Source of the DNA: Streptomyces parvus | GTDB taxonomy: Bacteria; Actinomycetota; Actinomycetes; Streptomycetales; Streptomycetaceae | NCBI RefSeq assembly: GCF_032121415.1 | Contig: NZ_CP135079.1 | Span: 1,736,001 to 1,800,000, forward strand | Length of the DNA: 64,000 nt | Direction: 5' to 3' | Shown here: positions 1-8,548 of the stretch, in pieces | How positions within the stretch are numbered: position 1 is the first letter of the stretch | Layout: each line of letters begins with the position of its first letter | Program-made: the position numbers and the translations under genes | The notes under the pieces: generated by a model | Database searches by the model: none | Told to the model about the DNA's origin: nothing | Seen by the model: only the letters and a program-made list of their open reading frames with translations

Positions 1-479
1 TGCGCATACGTATCGCCGCGCCGATCGCCCTGGCCGCCGCCACCGCACTGGCCGGCTCGCTCCTCGCCACGGCGGCGCCGGCCTCGGCGGCCGCCCACCA
101 GGGCGGGCTGCACTTCGGGGCTGTTCAGTTCGACGGCCCCGGCAAGGACGACCGGTCGAAGAAGTCGCTGAACGCCGAGTGGGTGAACATCCACAACAAC
201 AGCAAGAAGAAGGTCCAGCTCAAGGGCTTCAAGGTGAAGGACGAAACGGGCTACACCTACACCTTCGGCAGCTACACCGTCGGCGCGGGCAAGACGGTCA
301 AGCTCCGCACCGGCAAGGGCAAGAACGTCTCGGGCACCGTGCACTGGAACCGGGGCTCGTACGTCTGGAACAACACCGGCGACAAGGCGCGGCTGATCAA
401 GCCGAACGGGAAGCTCCAGGACTCCTGCTCCTGGGGGAAGTCCACGAAGGCCAACAAGGGCGCCAAGAACTGCCACTGA
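1..479 (+). CDS. Secreted lamin-tail-domain protein (5-prime edge)
   Basis: The frame opens at the window edge; the first base of the start codon lies just outside. About 158 residues remain. A signal peptide is visible at residues 1-31: arginines, an Ala/Leu core, and an APASAA cleavage region. The mature part has an EWVNIHNNS segment, then KGFKVKD and a terminal cysteine pair, which is the pattern of small Streptomyces lamin-tail-domain (LTD) proteins. The fold is an Ig-like beta sandwich of unknown role outside the cell. It ends with TGA at 477-479, followed by a 12-bp hairpin. No partner gene is visible upstream. Confidence 0.8.
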   Translation, partial: RIRIAAPIALAAATALAGSLLATAAPASAAAHQGGLHFGAVQFDGPGKDDRSKKSLNAEWVNIHNNSKKKVQLKGFKVKDETGYTYTFGSYTVGAGKTVKLRTGKGKNVSGTVHWNRGSYVWNNTGDKARLIKPNGKLQDSCSWGKSTKANKGAKNCH

Positions 480-500
480 GCCGTCAGGTGCCTTCGGGGA

Positions 501-537
501 GGGCTGGTCGCGGCTGCCGGGGAGTCGCGACCAGCCC
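501..537 (+). terminator. Hairpin after the LTD protein
   Basis: A perfect 12-bp stem (501-512 with 526-537) and a 13-nt loop lie 22 nt after the stop codon. There is no U-run, which is usual for Streptomyces terminators. Confidence 0.65.
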
Positions 538-584
538 GCTCCCACGGAGGGAATGGCGGGGGCGGCGGCACGGTTGTCTGCTGC

Positions 585-1439
585 ATGACACATGATCACC
601 GGCCCGAGGTCCTGCGTTACACCGCCTTCTCCGCCGATCCCGCGGGCGGGAACCCCGCCGGGGTCGTCCTGGACGCCGGCGGGCTGGACGGGGAGCGGAT
701 GCTCGCGATCGCGGCGGAGCTGGGTTACAGCGAGTCGGCGTTCCTGACGGAGCGGACCGGCGCGGACGCGTACACGATCCGCTACTTCAGCCCGAAGGCC
801 GAGGTGCCGTTCTGCGGTCACGCCACGGTCGCCACGGCTCTCGCACTGGCCGAACGGGACGGGCCCGGCGCGCTGGAGTTCACGACGCCCGCGGGCGTGG
901 TCCCGGTCTCCGTCGTCCGGGAGGGCGGCACCCTCCTCGCCACCCTGACCAGCGTGGCGCCGCATGTCGAGCAGACCGCCGAGGCCGACCTGGCGGAGGC
1001 TCTGGCGGCCCTGGACTGGGCGGCAGCCGATCTCGACCCGGCCCTGCCGCCCCGGATCGCCTACGCGGGGGCCCGGCACCTGGTGCTGGCCGCCGCCACC
1101 CGGGAACGGCTGGCGGACCTAAACTACGACTTCGCGCGGCTGGAGGCGCTGATGCGCCGGATCGACCTGACCACCCTGCAACTGGTGTGGCGCGAGGGGC
1201 CCGGGGTGTTCCACGTCCGGGACCCGTTCCCGGTGGGCGGGGTTGTCGAGGACCCGGCCACCGGCGCGGCCGCGGCCGCCTTCGGCGCGTACGCACGGGA
1301 GCTGGGGCTCGTACCGGAGGCGACGGTACTGACCCTGCACCAGGGGGCGGACATGGGCCGCCCCGGCACCCTCACCGTCGAACTGCGCGCGGGCGACGCC
1401 CGGATCCGGGTCAGCGGAACGGGCGCCCGGATCGGCTGA
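585..1439 (+). CDS. PhzF family isomerase/epimerase
   Basis: A 284-residue protein with the two-lobed diaminopimelate-epimerase-like fold of PhzF. Near the N-terminus it has the AFSADPAGGNPAGVV segment. The GYSESAF motif contains the likely catalytic glutamate (about E50), followed by RYFSPKAEVPFCGHAT, and DPATGAAAAAFGAY in the second lobe. PhzF proteins are cytosolic; most genomic members have no known substrate, although PhzF itself acts in phenazine synthesis. No phenazine genes are nearby, so the substrate is unknown. The ATG at 585 fits the family N-terminus. Confidence 0.9.
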   Translation: MTHDHRPEVLRYTAFSADPAGGNPAGVVLDAGGLDGERMLAIAAELGYSESAFLTERTGADAYTIRYFSPKAEVPFCGHATVATALALAERDGPGALEFTTPAGVVPVSVVREGGTLLATLTSVAPHVEQTAEADLAEALAALDWAAADLDPALPPRIAYAGARHLVLAAATRERLADLNYDFARLEALMRRIDLTTLQLVWREGPGVFHVRDPFPVGGVVEDPATGAAAAAFGAYARELGLVPEATVLTLHQGADMGRPGTLTVELRAGDARIRVSGTGARIG

Positions 1440-1520
1440 GGGCCGGAGTACGGGGTCGGCCGAGGACCCGCCGCGGGCCGACCGGACCTCCGACGTACGG
1501 GGCGGGGCCGGGAGCCCGGC

Positions 1521-2543
1521 TCAGCCGGTCGCGTTCTCGGCCGGGGAGACATGGGCGTACCAGCGCTCCGTCTCCTCCGGGTCGAGGGCGCGCTCCAGCA
1601 GGGCCTCCCCGCGCATGCCGGGGAGGAAGCGGCCCGCGGGCCAGGTCCGCCGGTAGGACGGCTCGTCCAGGACCAGCAGCCGGACGCCGTCGACGACGGG
1701 TATGTCGGCGGGGGCGCCCTCGTTCCAGATCAGTCCGCCGTCCGGGGCCACCAGGTCGAAGGAGCCCACGGTGTCCACCTGGCCGGGGGTCTCCCGGCAG
1801 ACGGCCACCTCCTGCGACGACGGCGCATGGCCCTCCACATGGCCCCCGCCGATGAGCGCGTCGGCGAGCAGCGTGTGCAGCTGGAAGTTGTCCCCGATAC
1901 CGGAGATCCGCAGGAGGTAGCCGGTGCCGCTCGTCCGGTGGAGGGCGACGAGCGGTTCGTCGTCCAGCACCAGGAGTGCGTGGGCGAGGGACTTCAGCTC
2001 CAGGCCGGAGACCCGCTCCAACGCGCCGAGCAGCCGCAGCGCGTCGCCCCGGGCCCCGGCCTCCCGCCGCACGCCGGGGTGGTTCAGCATCGCGACGGCG
2101 GCCATCTCCCACTGGGGAAGCGTGCCCCAGCCGACGGCCGCCTCGAAGCCGGCCCGCTCCACGAGCTCCGGGCCCGGCTCGCCGCCGTCCGGGGCGGGAA
2201 ACCCGCCGCCTCCGGTCGCGGCCCAGGCGTCGGCGAACGCCACGGCCTGTTCCAGCGCCCACCGCAGCCCGGCCAGCACCCCCGGGGCACAGCGCTCGGC
2301 GTCCGCGCCGCGCTCGACGCAGGCCCCCACGAGCACGGCGACCACGGCACGCGGGCCGGGCGGCACCTGCTCCAGCACGGCGGCGAGCCGCGGCCCGCCG
2401 TCCAGCAGCTCCGCCTCCCTGGCCTGACCGAAGGTCTCCTGCAACCGGACGAACGCCTTGCCGGACCGCTTGGCGTCCTGCGCCGACACCGCCGCCTCGA
2501 AGTCGGCGACGGCTCCCCCGAACCCGGCTCTACCGAATATCAT
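1521..2543 (-). CDS. Conserved hypothetical protein, 340 aa
   Basis: I do not recognise a catalytic family. The protein is soluble and has no signal peptide or membrane segments. The N-terminal half (about 1-170) is alpha-helical and alanine-rich. The C-terminal half has beta-rich stretches such as HRTSGTGYLLRISGIGDNFQLH and a YRRTWPAGRFLPGMRGEALLERAL segment. Codon use is normal for the region, which supports a real gene. It stands alone between PhzF (convergent) and a TetR gene on the same strand. It resembles uncharacterised Streptomyces proteins near regulators. Confidence 0.75.
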   Translation of the reverse strand: MIFGRAGFGGAVADFEAAVSAQDAKRSGKAFVRLQETFGQAREAELLDGGPRLAAVLEQVPPGPRAVVAVLVGACVERGADAERCAPGVLAGLRWALEQAVAFADAWAATGGGGFPAPDGGEPGPELVERAGFEAAVGWGTLPQWEMAAVAMLNHPGVRREAGARGDALRLLGALERVSGLELKSLAHALLVLDDEPLVALHRTSGTGYLLRISGIGDNFQLHTLLADALIGGGHVEGHAPSSQEVAVCRETPGQVDTVGSFDLVAPDGGLIWNEGAPADIPVVDGVRLLVLDEPSYRRTWPAGRFLPGMRGEALLERALDPEETERWYAHVSPAENATG

Positions 2544-2628
2544 TCCCCCACTTTATCGACGGCCCGTTCGATGCCATGAAGCCGGTCCCGCCCAGGGGAA
2601 CCGACCCCGCCACGGGCTCCCGCGCCCC

Positions 2629-3273
2629 TCACCGTACGAACACGCCCGCCCGCGCGGCGGCTTCGGTCGCGGCGGCCGCCCGGTCGGCGACCTCCTCGTC
2701 CAGCGGGGCGCCGCTGACGAGCAGCCGGTAGTAGAGCGGCGCCGACACCGCCGCGATCACCTCGCCCGGGTCCGTGCCCGCGGGCAGTTCACCGCGTTCG
2801 ACCGCCGCTTCCACACAGCCGGACCACTCCCGGATCCGCACCGCGTAGAAGCGGTGGAGCGCCTCGGCGGTACGCGGATCGCAGGCGGCGGCCGCGATGA
2901 CGGCCACGAAGAGGGCCCCTTGGCGGGGGTCGGTCAGCGTGCGGACCACGAGGCGGGCGTTGGCCCGGAGGTCCTCGGCCAGGGATCCGGTGTCCGTACG
3001 CGGCAGTGACTGCTCCGCCATGTCCGTGAGCAGGTCGGCGACCAGCCCGGCGGGGGCGGACCAGCGACGGTAGACGGTCGTCTTGCCGACCTGGGCCCGC
3101 CGGGCGACGTCGGCCAGGTCGAGGCCGTCGAAGCCGTGCTCGACCAGCGCGTCACCGGCCGCGCGCAGCACCGCCTCGCGCACCCGGGCGGTGCGACCGC
3201 CGGGGCGCACGGTGCCGGGCTCCACCTCCTCGACGTCGACGTCTTCAGCACCTTCAGCACCCTCAGAAGTCAT
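2629..3273 (-). CDS. TetR/AcrR family repressor of the divergent MFS pump
   Basis: 214 residues. The helix-turn-helix at about residues 30-75 reads ALVEHGFDGLDLADVARRAQVGKTTVYRRW, the standard TetR DNA-binding region. The remainder is a helical ligand-binding domain with the TetR C-terminal pattern LYYRLLVSGAPLDEEVADR. It is divergent from an MFS transporter 109 bp away, and the intergenic space holds a perfect 8-bp inverted repeat, the standard layout for repressor control of a drug pump. The ATG has a GGAG motif upstream. The ligand is unknown. The first 15 codons are acidic and low-complexity. Confidence 0.92.
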   Translation of the reverse strand: MTSEGAEGAEDVDVEEVEPGTVRPGGRTARVREAVLRAAGDALVEHGFDGLDLADVARRAQVGKTTVYRRWSAPAGLVADLLTDMAEQSLPRTDTGSLAEDLRANARLVVRTLTDPRQGALFVAVIAAAACDPRTAEALHRFYAVRIREWSGCVEAAVERGELPAGTDPGEVIAAVSAPLYYRLLVSGAPLDEEVADRAAAATEAAARAGVFVR

Positions 3274-3324
3274 AACGGGTCTCCAGTTCCATTAACGACA
3301 CCCCTCCTGCTACGGTGACACCAC

Positions 3325-3350
3325 CTTAACGGAACCGCAGAACCGTTAAG
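3325..3350. promoter_or_regulatory. TetR operator between regulator and pump
   Basis: CTTAACGG (3325-3332) and CCGTTAAG (3343-3350) form a perfect 8-bp inverted repeat with a 10-bp spacer. It sits between the divergent TetR and MFS genes, 32 bp before the MFS start. It is the probable binding site of the adjacent repressor. Confidence 0.7.
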
Positions 3351-3381
3351 CCTTTCCCGCGTCCAGGAAGGCGCCCCTGCC

Positions 3382-4851
3382 ATGCCCGCTCCCCGTACCG
3401 CATCCTCCGACACCGGCCCCGCGGTGGGCCCCACGACCGTTCCGCCCGCCGCCTCCCTCCGCATGTCCAGCCGCCAGAGACTCGTCCTGGCCCTGCTGCT
3501 CGGCTCCCAGTTCATGATCGCGGTGGATTTCTCGATCCTGAACGTGGCGCTGCCCGTCGTCGGGGAAGGGCTCGGCTTCTCCCTCGCCGGTCTCCAGTGG
3601 ATCGCCACCTCCTTCGCGCTCGCCGCCGCCGGGTTCACGCTGCTCTTCGGCCGGGTCGCCGATCTCGTCGGCCGCAAGAACCTGTTCGTCGGCGGCATGG
3701 CCGTCCTCGGACTCTCCTCCGTGCTCGGCGGCCTCGCCACCTCGCCCGAGGTGCTGCTCACCGCGCGGGTGCTGCAGGGACTGGCCACCGCGGCCGTCAC
3801 CCCGGCCGGACTCGCGCTGCTGACCACCGCCTTCAAGGAGGGGCCGCTGCGCGAGCGGGCGCTGGGGCTCAACGGGGCCCTGATGTCCGCCGGGTTCACC
3901 GCCGGAGCGATCCTCGGCGGGCTCCTGACGGACCTGCTCTCCTGGCGTTGGGCCTTCTTCATCAACGTCCCCGTCGCGGCGCTGGTCGTGATCCTCGCTC
4001 CGGCCGTGATCACCGACTCCCGGCCGGAGCGACGCCCCCAGCTGGACGTGCCCGGCGCGGTCACCGTCACCGGCGGACTGCTGCTGCTCGTTCTCGGGCT
4101 GACCCAGGCCGGCGAGACCGGCTGGACCAGGCCGACCACGCTGGCCGCGCTGGCCGCCGGAGCCGTCCTCCTGGTCGCGTTCGTCCGCATCGAGCAGCGG
4201 GCCGCCGCACCGCTCGTCCCGATCCGCATCCTGAAGCGGCGCAGCGTCGTCTGGGGCAACACCGCCGGGCTGATCGCGTTCGTCACCGAAACCTCGCTGG
4301 TCTTCCTGCTGACCCTCTACCTCCAGGAGGTCCTGGGCTACTCCGCACTCGCCACCGGCCTCGCGTTCGGCGTGCTCGGCGCGGGCACGGTGGTCGGCGG
4401 CGTGCTCGGCGGACGGGCGGTGGGCCGCTTCGGCAACCGCCGCGCCATCGTCCTGGGCGGCACCGTCCAGGCCGCAGCCACCCTCTCCCTCGTGGCGCTC
4501 GGCACCTCCGGGGCGTGGATCTGGCTCCTGCTTGCGGCCACCTTCGTCGGCGGCGTCGGCAACATGCTGGTGATCGTCGGCTTCATGGTCACGGCGACCT
4601 CGGGCCTGCCGGACGAGGAGCAGGGGCGGGCCACCGGGCTGGCGACGATGACACAGCAGGTGGGCATCGCCCTCGGCATTCCGGTGATGAGCGCGGTGGT
4701 CACCGCCCGGACGGGGGGCGCGAACGGGCCCGACGCGGTACTGTCCGGCGTCTCCACCGCGATCCTGGTCAACTCCGCACTGGTCCTGGCCGGCGCCGTA
4801 CTGGCCGGGTACTTCCTGGCGGGCGGCGTCCGGAGGCGGGAGGACGGGTGA
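3382..4851 (+). CDS. MFS drug-efflux transporter (DHA2/EmrB-QacA type)
   Basis: 489 residues with about 14 hydrophobic segments. The N-terminal FMIAVDFSILNVALPVV segment and the loop GRVADLVGRKNLFVGG match the DHA2 family of proton-driven exporters, and the SWRWAFFINVPV motif C region is present. A 30-residue Pro/Ala-rich leader precedes the first helix; an internal Met at LRMSSRQR is a possible later start. It lies in the inner membrane and exports an unknown drug or metabolite. It is divergent from its likely TetR repressor and is followed by a strong hairpin that overlaps its stop codon. Confidence 0.93.
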   Translation: MPAPRTASSDTGPAVGPTTVPPAASLRMSSRQRLVLALLLGSQFMIAVDFSILNVALPVVGEGLGFSLAGLQWIATSFALAAAGFTLLFGRVADLVGRKNLFVGGMAVLGLSSVLGGLATSPEVLLTARVLQGLATAAVTPAGLALLTTAFKEGPLRERALGLNGALMSAGFTAGAILGGLLTDLLSWRWAFFINVPVAALVVILAPAVITDSRPERRPQLDVPGAVTVTGGLLLLVLGLTQAGETGWTRPTTLAALAAGAVLLVAFVRIEQRAAAPLVPIRILKRRSVVWGNTAGLIAFVTETSLVFLLTLYLQEVLGYSALATGLAFGVLGAGTVVGGVLGGRAVGRFGNRRAIVLGGTVQAAATLSLVALGTSGAWIWLLLAATFVGGVGNMLVIVGFMVTATSGLPDEEQGRATGLATMTQQVGIALGIPVMSAVVTARTGGANGPDAVLSGVSTAILVNSALVLAGAVLAGYFLAGGVRRREDG

Positions 4852-4895
4852 TCCGGTCCCGCTTCCCGGGCCCGCCCGGGAAGCGGGACCGGATC
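4850..4895 (+). terminator. Very strong hairpin overlapping the MFS stop codon
   Basis: A 22-bp perfect stem (4850-4871 with 4874-4895) encloses only two bases. It begins inside the TGA stop codon and separates the pump gene from the GNAT gene 21 bp further on. Confidence 0.8.
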
Positions 4896-4915
4896 GACAG
4901 CGGGAGGATACGGAC

Positions 4916-5596
4916 ATGGCTGCTCCCGAGCCTGACCCCGCACCCGCCCCCGGCACCGGCTCCACCCCCGGCTCCACCGCCCACACCCCCGGGTCGGCCC
5001 CCGACCCCGCCCCCGGCCCCGAGCCGCTGACCGTTCCGAGCATGTCCGCGGGCCCGGACTTCGTCCTGCGCCCCTGGGAGATGAGCGACCTCCCGCTGGT
5101 CCGCGAGGCCTCGCTCGACCCGTACATCCCGCTCATCACCACGATCCCGGCCCCCTACTCCGAAGCGGCGGCGGAGGCGTTCGTCCGCGGGCAGTGGGAG
5201 CGCGCGGCCACCGGCGCGGGGTACCCGTTCGCCATCGTGCGCTCCCGGGACCGGCGCCCGGTCGGCGCGATCGGGCTCTGGCTCCGGGAGCTGCCCGAGG
5301 GCCGCGCCTCCCTCGGCTACTGGCTCACCGGCCCCGCCCGCGGCCAGGGGGTCGCCCGGGCCGCGCTGCGTACGGTGACGGGCTGGGCCCTGCGCGACCT
5401 CGGGGTCCCGCGCCTCCAGCTCTACATCGAACCGTGGAACACCGCCTCCGCCCGGATCGCCGAGGACATCGGCTTCCGGCGGGAGGGCCTGCTGCGCGGC
5501 TGGCAGCAGGTGGGCGACGAGCGGCGGGACATGGCCGTGTACGCACTGCTGAACAGCGACGGACCCGTGGATGGCCGGGCGGTAACCGCGGACTGA
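4916..5596 (+). CDS. GNAT N-acetyltransferase (RimJ/RimL type)
   Basis: 226 residues. The first 50 are a Pro/Ala-rich extension, and the true start could be the later in-frame Met at MSAGPDFVLRPW (codon 43). The GNAT core follows: FVLRPWEMSDLP, then GLWLRELPEGRASLGYWL, the acetyl-CoA loop PARGQGVARAALR, and SARIAEDIGFRREG near the C-terminus. This is the RimJ/RimL pattern, where members acetylate protein N-termini or small amines. The substrate is unknown. It stands alone after the strong hairpin. Confidence 0.88.
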   Translation: MAAPEPDPAPAPGTGSTPGSTAHTPGSAPDPAPGPEPLTVPSMSAGPDFVLRPWEMSDLPLVREASLDPYIPLITTIPAPYSEAAAEAFVRGQWERAATGAGYPFAIVRSRDRRPVGAIGLWLRELPEGRASLGYWLTGPARGQGVARAALRTVTGWALRDLGVPRLQLYIEPWNTASARIAEDIGFRREGLLRGWQQVGDERRDMAVYALLNSDGPVDGRAVTAD

Positions 5597-5675
5597 ACAC
5601 CGAGGCGTTACGATCGCGGGCACCGCTGCCGACCAGCAGCCGGCCACCGGCAGCCGAGCTCCAGGAGTACCGACC

Positions 5676-6578
5676 GTGTCCGCACCGCGCATCGGCGTAT
5701 CCATCGTGACCATGGGAGACCGCCCGCAGGCGGTCGAGGCGCTGCTGGCGTCCGTGGCGATGCAGGACGTCCGGCCCACCCGGCTCGTGATCATCGGCAA
5801 CGGTACGGCCCTCCCGGACTACTCCGCGACACCCGGCCTGGAGGACCTCGACGGCGGGGTGACCACCATCGAGCTGCCGGAGAACCTCGGCTGCCCGGGC
5901 GGCCGGAACGAAGGGCTGCGCAAGCTCGCCGAGATCGGCGACGTGGACGTGGTGATCGAGCTGGACGACGACGGGCTGCTGGTCGACAAGGACGTCTTCC
6001 GCCGGGTGCGGGACCACTTCGCGGGCGACGACCGGCTCGGCATCGTCGGCTTCCGGATCGCCGACGAGACCGGCGAGACGCAGCGCCGCCACGTGCCGCG
6101 TCTGCGGGCGGGCGACCCGATGCGCGGCGGCCCGGTCACGGCCTTCCTGGGCGGCGGCCACGCGTTCTCGATGAAGATGCTGGCAAAGACCGGTCTGTGG
6201 CCCGCGGAGTTCTTCTTCACCCATGAGGAAACGGACCTGGCCTGGCGGGCGCTGGACGCCGGCTGGAAGGTGGAGTACGACCCCGAGCTGCTGCTCCAGC
6301 ACCCGAAGACGTCCCCGGCCCGGCACGCGGTCTACTACCGGATGACGGCACGCAACCGCGTCTGGCTGGCCCGCCGCAACCTGCCGCTCCCCCTGGTCCC
6401 CGCCTACCTCGGCACCTGGACCCTGCTCACCCTCGCCCGCACCCGCGACCCGAAGGGCCTGCGGGCCTGGGCGGGCGGCTTCGTCGAGGGCGTCCGCACG
6501 CCGTGCGGGGAGCGGCGCCCGATGCGCTGGTCCACGGTGTGGCAGATGACGCGGCTGGGCCGCCCGCCGGTCATCTGA
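5676..6578 (+). CDS. Family 2 glycosyltransferase
   Basis: 300 residues starting at GTG, with a GT-A fold. The N-terminal strand is IGVSIVTMGDRPQAVEALLAS; NLGCPGGRNEGLRK precedes a donor-site acidic cluster, ELDDDG. HEETDLAWRALDAGWKV carries the ED acceptor motif. No signal peptide; the C-terminal part may associate with the membrane (PLVPAYLGTWTLLTLART). It probably transfers a sugar from a nucleotide donor to an envelope or secondary-metabolite acceptor, but no acceptor genes are adjacent. It converges on a GNAT gene across a shared hairpin. Confidence 0.9.
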   Translation: MSAPRIGVSIVTMGDRPQAVEALLASVAMQDVRPTRLVIIGNGTALPDYSATPGLEDLDGGVTTIELPENLGCPGGRNEGLRKLAEIGDVDVVIELDDDGLLVDKDVFRRVRDHFAGDDRLGIVGFRIADETGETQRRHVPRLRAGDPMRGGPVTAFLGGGHAFSMKMLAKTGLWPAEFFFTHEETDLAWRALDAGWKVEYDPELLLQHPKTSPARHAVYYRMTARNRVWLARRNLPLPLVPAYLGTWTLLTLARTRDPKGLRAWAGGFVEGVRTPCGERRPMRWSTVWQMTRLGRPPVI

Positions 6579-6586
6579 CCCACCGC

Positions 6587-6638
6587 CAGGGCGTGTCCGG
6601 CGTCGCGGCCCCGGTCAGGGTCCGCCGGACACGCCCTG
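6587..6638. terminator. Bidirectional terminator between GT2 and GNAT
   Basis: A 16-bp perfect stem (6587-6602 with 6623-6638). The right arm lies within the last codons and stop of the leftward GNAT gene, so the terminator is partly coding. Confidence 0.75.
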
Positions 6639-7160
6639 CGGCGTCCAGCGGTAGAGGACGTCCGGCTCGTTCTCCTCGTTGCGGCCGCCGTCGTCGAACG
6701 CGACGGCGGTGAACCCGTGCCGCTCGTAGAAGGCGCGGGCAGCGGCGTTGCGCTGGAACACGTACAGGCTGATCGGCCCGTCCACGGCCCCGCGCACCTC
6801 GGCCAGCAGCCGGCTACCGATCCCCCGCCGCAACGCGTCGGGCCGCAGGTAGAGGTGGTCGAGCTCGTCGCCCCCGGCGAGCGCGGCGAACCCGAGCAGT
6901 TCCCCGCCCTCTCCGTCCCCCGCGTCCTCCCCGTCCTGCCCCGCCTGTTCGGCCACCCACACCGCGGTGCTGGTGGGCAGCACGACATGGGTGATCCACG
7001 CCAGGGTGCCCTCGTCGCTGTGGATCCGCGGCAGATACGGCATGGCTGCGGCCCGGGAGTCCAGGAAGACCCGCGTGACGGCTTCCGCGTCCCCGGCCGT
7101 CGCCGAGCGCAGCCGTACGCCGTCGTGTGCGGGTAGACACCCGGTCTCATGGTCCGTCAT
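6615..7160 (-). CDS. GNAT N-acetyltransferase
   Basis: 181 residues from the ATG at 7158-7160. GNAT features: RLRSATAGDAEAVTRVFLDS at the N-terminus, GGDELDHLYLRPDALRRGIGSRLL (motif A, acetyl-CoA binding) at about 105-130, and NAAARAFYERHGFTAV near the end. The frame stays open far upstream into the LacI gene, but homology starts at this Met. An insert of about 12 acidic residues (QDGEDAGDGEGGE) lies between core strands. The substrate is unknown. It is divergent from the LacI regulator. Confidence 0.9.
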   Translation of the reverse strand: MTDHETGCLPAHDGVRLRSATAGDAEAVTRVFLDSRAAAMPYLPRIHSDEGTLAWITHVVLPTSTAVWVAEQAGQDGEDAGDGEGGELLGFAALAGGDELDHLYLRPDALRRGIGSRLLAEVRGAVDGPISLYVFQRNAAARAFYERHGFTAVAFDDGGRNEENEPDVLYRWTPQGVSGGP

Positions 7161-7217
7161 GCGGATGATCAGATCATGAGGCTGAGCCGCACCGGAAGAG
7201 CCCTGGACGGGCCACAA

Positions 7218-7231
7218 TGGAAGGGCTTCCA
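7218..7231. promoter_or_regulatory. LacI-type operator before the regulator gene
   Basis: TGGAAGGGCTTCCA is symmetric except for its central pair. It lies 28 bp before the LacI start and resembles two sites upstream of the GH16 gene, which suggests autoregulation. Confidence 0.55.
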
Positions 7232-7259
7232 GATCCGTTGCGAGGGAAGGCCCGTGCCC

Positions 7260-8273
7260 ATGGCCGAGGAACTGCCGCACCGGCACGCCACGCTCGACGA
7301 GGTGGCCGCGCTGGCCGGAGTCTCGCGGTCGGTGGCCTCCCGGGTGATCAACAACGCTCCCCATGTCAGCCGGGCCAAGCGGGAGTCCGTCGAGAAGGCG
7401 GTCAGGACACTCGGCTACGTGCCCAACCCGAAGGCGCGTGCCCTGGCCACACGTCAGGCGGGTGCGGCGGCGCTGGTCATCTCGCGGGACGACCCGGAGG
7501 TGCTGACGGACCCGTTCTTCGGGCAGCTCATCGCCGGAGTGGCCGGCGCCCTGGAGGAGGCCGACCTGCACATGATGCTGTGCGTGGCCGCCACCCCGCG
7601 CGGCCGGGAGCGGGTGGAGCAGCTCGTGCGCTCCCGGGCCGTCGACGGGGTGATGCTGACGGCGTCGCACGAGGACGACCCCCTGGCCCGGATCGCCAAG
7701 GAGAGCCCGCTGCCGGTCGTCTTCGGCGGCCGCCCGGTGGACTTCGAACCGCGCTGGTTCGTGGACATCGACAACGTCGGCGGCGCGCGGGAGGCGACCG
7801 AGCACCTGCTCGCGCGGGGGCGGACCCGGGTGGTCACGATCTGCGGACCGCAGGAGACGGAGGTGGCCAGATCCCGGTATCGCGGCTACCGGGAAGCCAT
7901 GACGCTCGCCGGTCTGACGCCTCGCCCGCCCGAGGCCGGGGACTTCTCGGAAGCCGCCGGAGCCGCCGCCATGACCCGGTTGCTGGAAGCCCATCCGGAC
8001 CTGGACGGGGTCTTCGCGGCCAACGACAACATGGCGGCGGGCGCGCTGCGCGCGCTGCGCGGAGCCGGCCGGTCGGTGCCCGAGGACGTGGCCGTGGTGG
8101 GGTTCGACGACCTCGCCGTCGCGCAGCTCACCGATCCCGCGCTCACCACGATCCACCAGCCCATCCGGGATCTCGGGCGCGAGATGGCCCGGATGCTCGT
8201 CGGGGTCGTCGCGGGCCGTACGGCCGGCCCGCTTATCCTGCCCACCCGTCTGGTGAAGCGTTCCAGTACCTGA
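7260..8273 (+). CDS. LacI family regulator of the adjacent beta-glucanase
   Basis: 337 residues. The ATG at 7260 is 9 nt after a GGAAGG ribosome site; the in-frame GTG at 7254 is too close to it. The LacI helix-turn-helix is at residues 8-32 (ATLDEVAALAGVSRSVASRV), followed by the hinge region. The periplasmic-binding-protein-like core includes DGVFAANDNMAAGALRALR and VVGFDDLAVAQLTDPALTTI. It probably senses a beta-glucan oligosaccharide, because the next gene is a secreted GH16 enzyme and similar palindromes occur before both genes. CebR of Streptomyces, which binds TGGGAGCGCTCCCA, is a family analogue. Confidence 0.92.
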   Translation: MAEELPHRHATLDEVAALAGVSRSVASRVINNAPHVSRAKRESVEKAVRTLGYVPNPKARALATRQAGAAALVISRDDPEVLTDPFFGQLIAGVAGALEEADLHMMLCVAATPRGRERVEQLVRSRAVDGVMLTASHEDDPLARIAKESPLPVVFGGRPVDFEPRWFVDIDNVGGAREATEHLLARGRTRVVTICGPQETEVARSRYRGYREAMTLAGLTPRPPEAGDFSEAAGAAAMTRLLEAHPDLDGVFAANDNMAAGALRALRGAGRSVPEDVAVVGFDDLAVAQLTDPALTTIHQPIRDLGREMARMLVGVVAGRTAGPLILPTRLVKRSST

Positions 8274-8367
8274 CGGCCGACGGTTTCGGAGCGGGCAGTT
8301 CCCGCAGGTCGGCAGCGTCCCCGGTGGGTGAGCCGTCCGTCGTCGTCGCGAGCGGGAGACCGCACCC

Positions 8368-8381
8368 CGGGAGCGCTTCCA
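8368..8381. promoter_or_regulatory. LacI-type operator, distal (GH16)
   Basis: CGGGAGCGCTTCCA matches the TGGGAGCGCTTCCA form of the CebR-like consensus at 13 of 14 positions. Its centre is 67 bp upstream of a second site. Confidence 0.6.
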
Positions 8382-8404
8382 CCCGGACCGCCATGTCCGA
8401 TCCC

Positions 8405-8433
8405 TTGTCGGCCATGTGGGGCGCTGCTACTTT
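8405..8433 (+). promoter_or_regulatory. Putative GH16 promoter
   Basis: TTGTCG (8405-8410), a 17-bp spacer and TACTTT (8428-8433) fit a vegetative promoter. The proximal LacI operator begins 1 bp after the -10, covering the expected start point. Confidence 0.5.
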
Positions 8434-8434
8434 C

Positions 8435-8448
8435 TGGAAGCGCTCCCA
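8435..8448. promoter_or_regulatory. LacI-type operator, proximal (GH16)
   Basis: TGGAAGCGCTCCCA has one asymmetric pair and differs from the CebR consensus TGGGAGCGCTCCCA by one base. It overlaps the predicted transcription start of the GH16 gene. Confidence 0.7.
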
Positions 8449-8548
8449 GTTTCTCCGCAACGCCAGGCGTCCTCCCCCCGCACGGTCGTGCCGTCAGCGG
8501 ACGCCGAGCCTGTCCCGCACATGGGTTTCACGGCACAAGGAGGCCGAG

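Noticed and set aside
7165..7177. ATGATCAGATCAT palindrome just before the GNAT gene
   Set aside because: Symmetric, but short, A/T-simple and without a second copy; not enough to call an operator.
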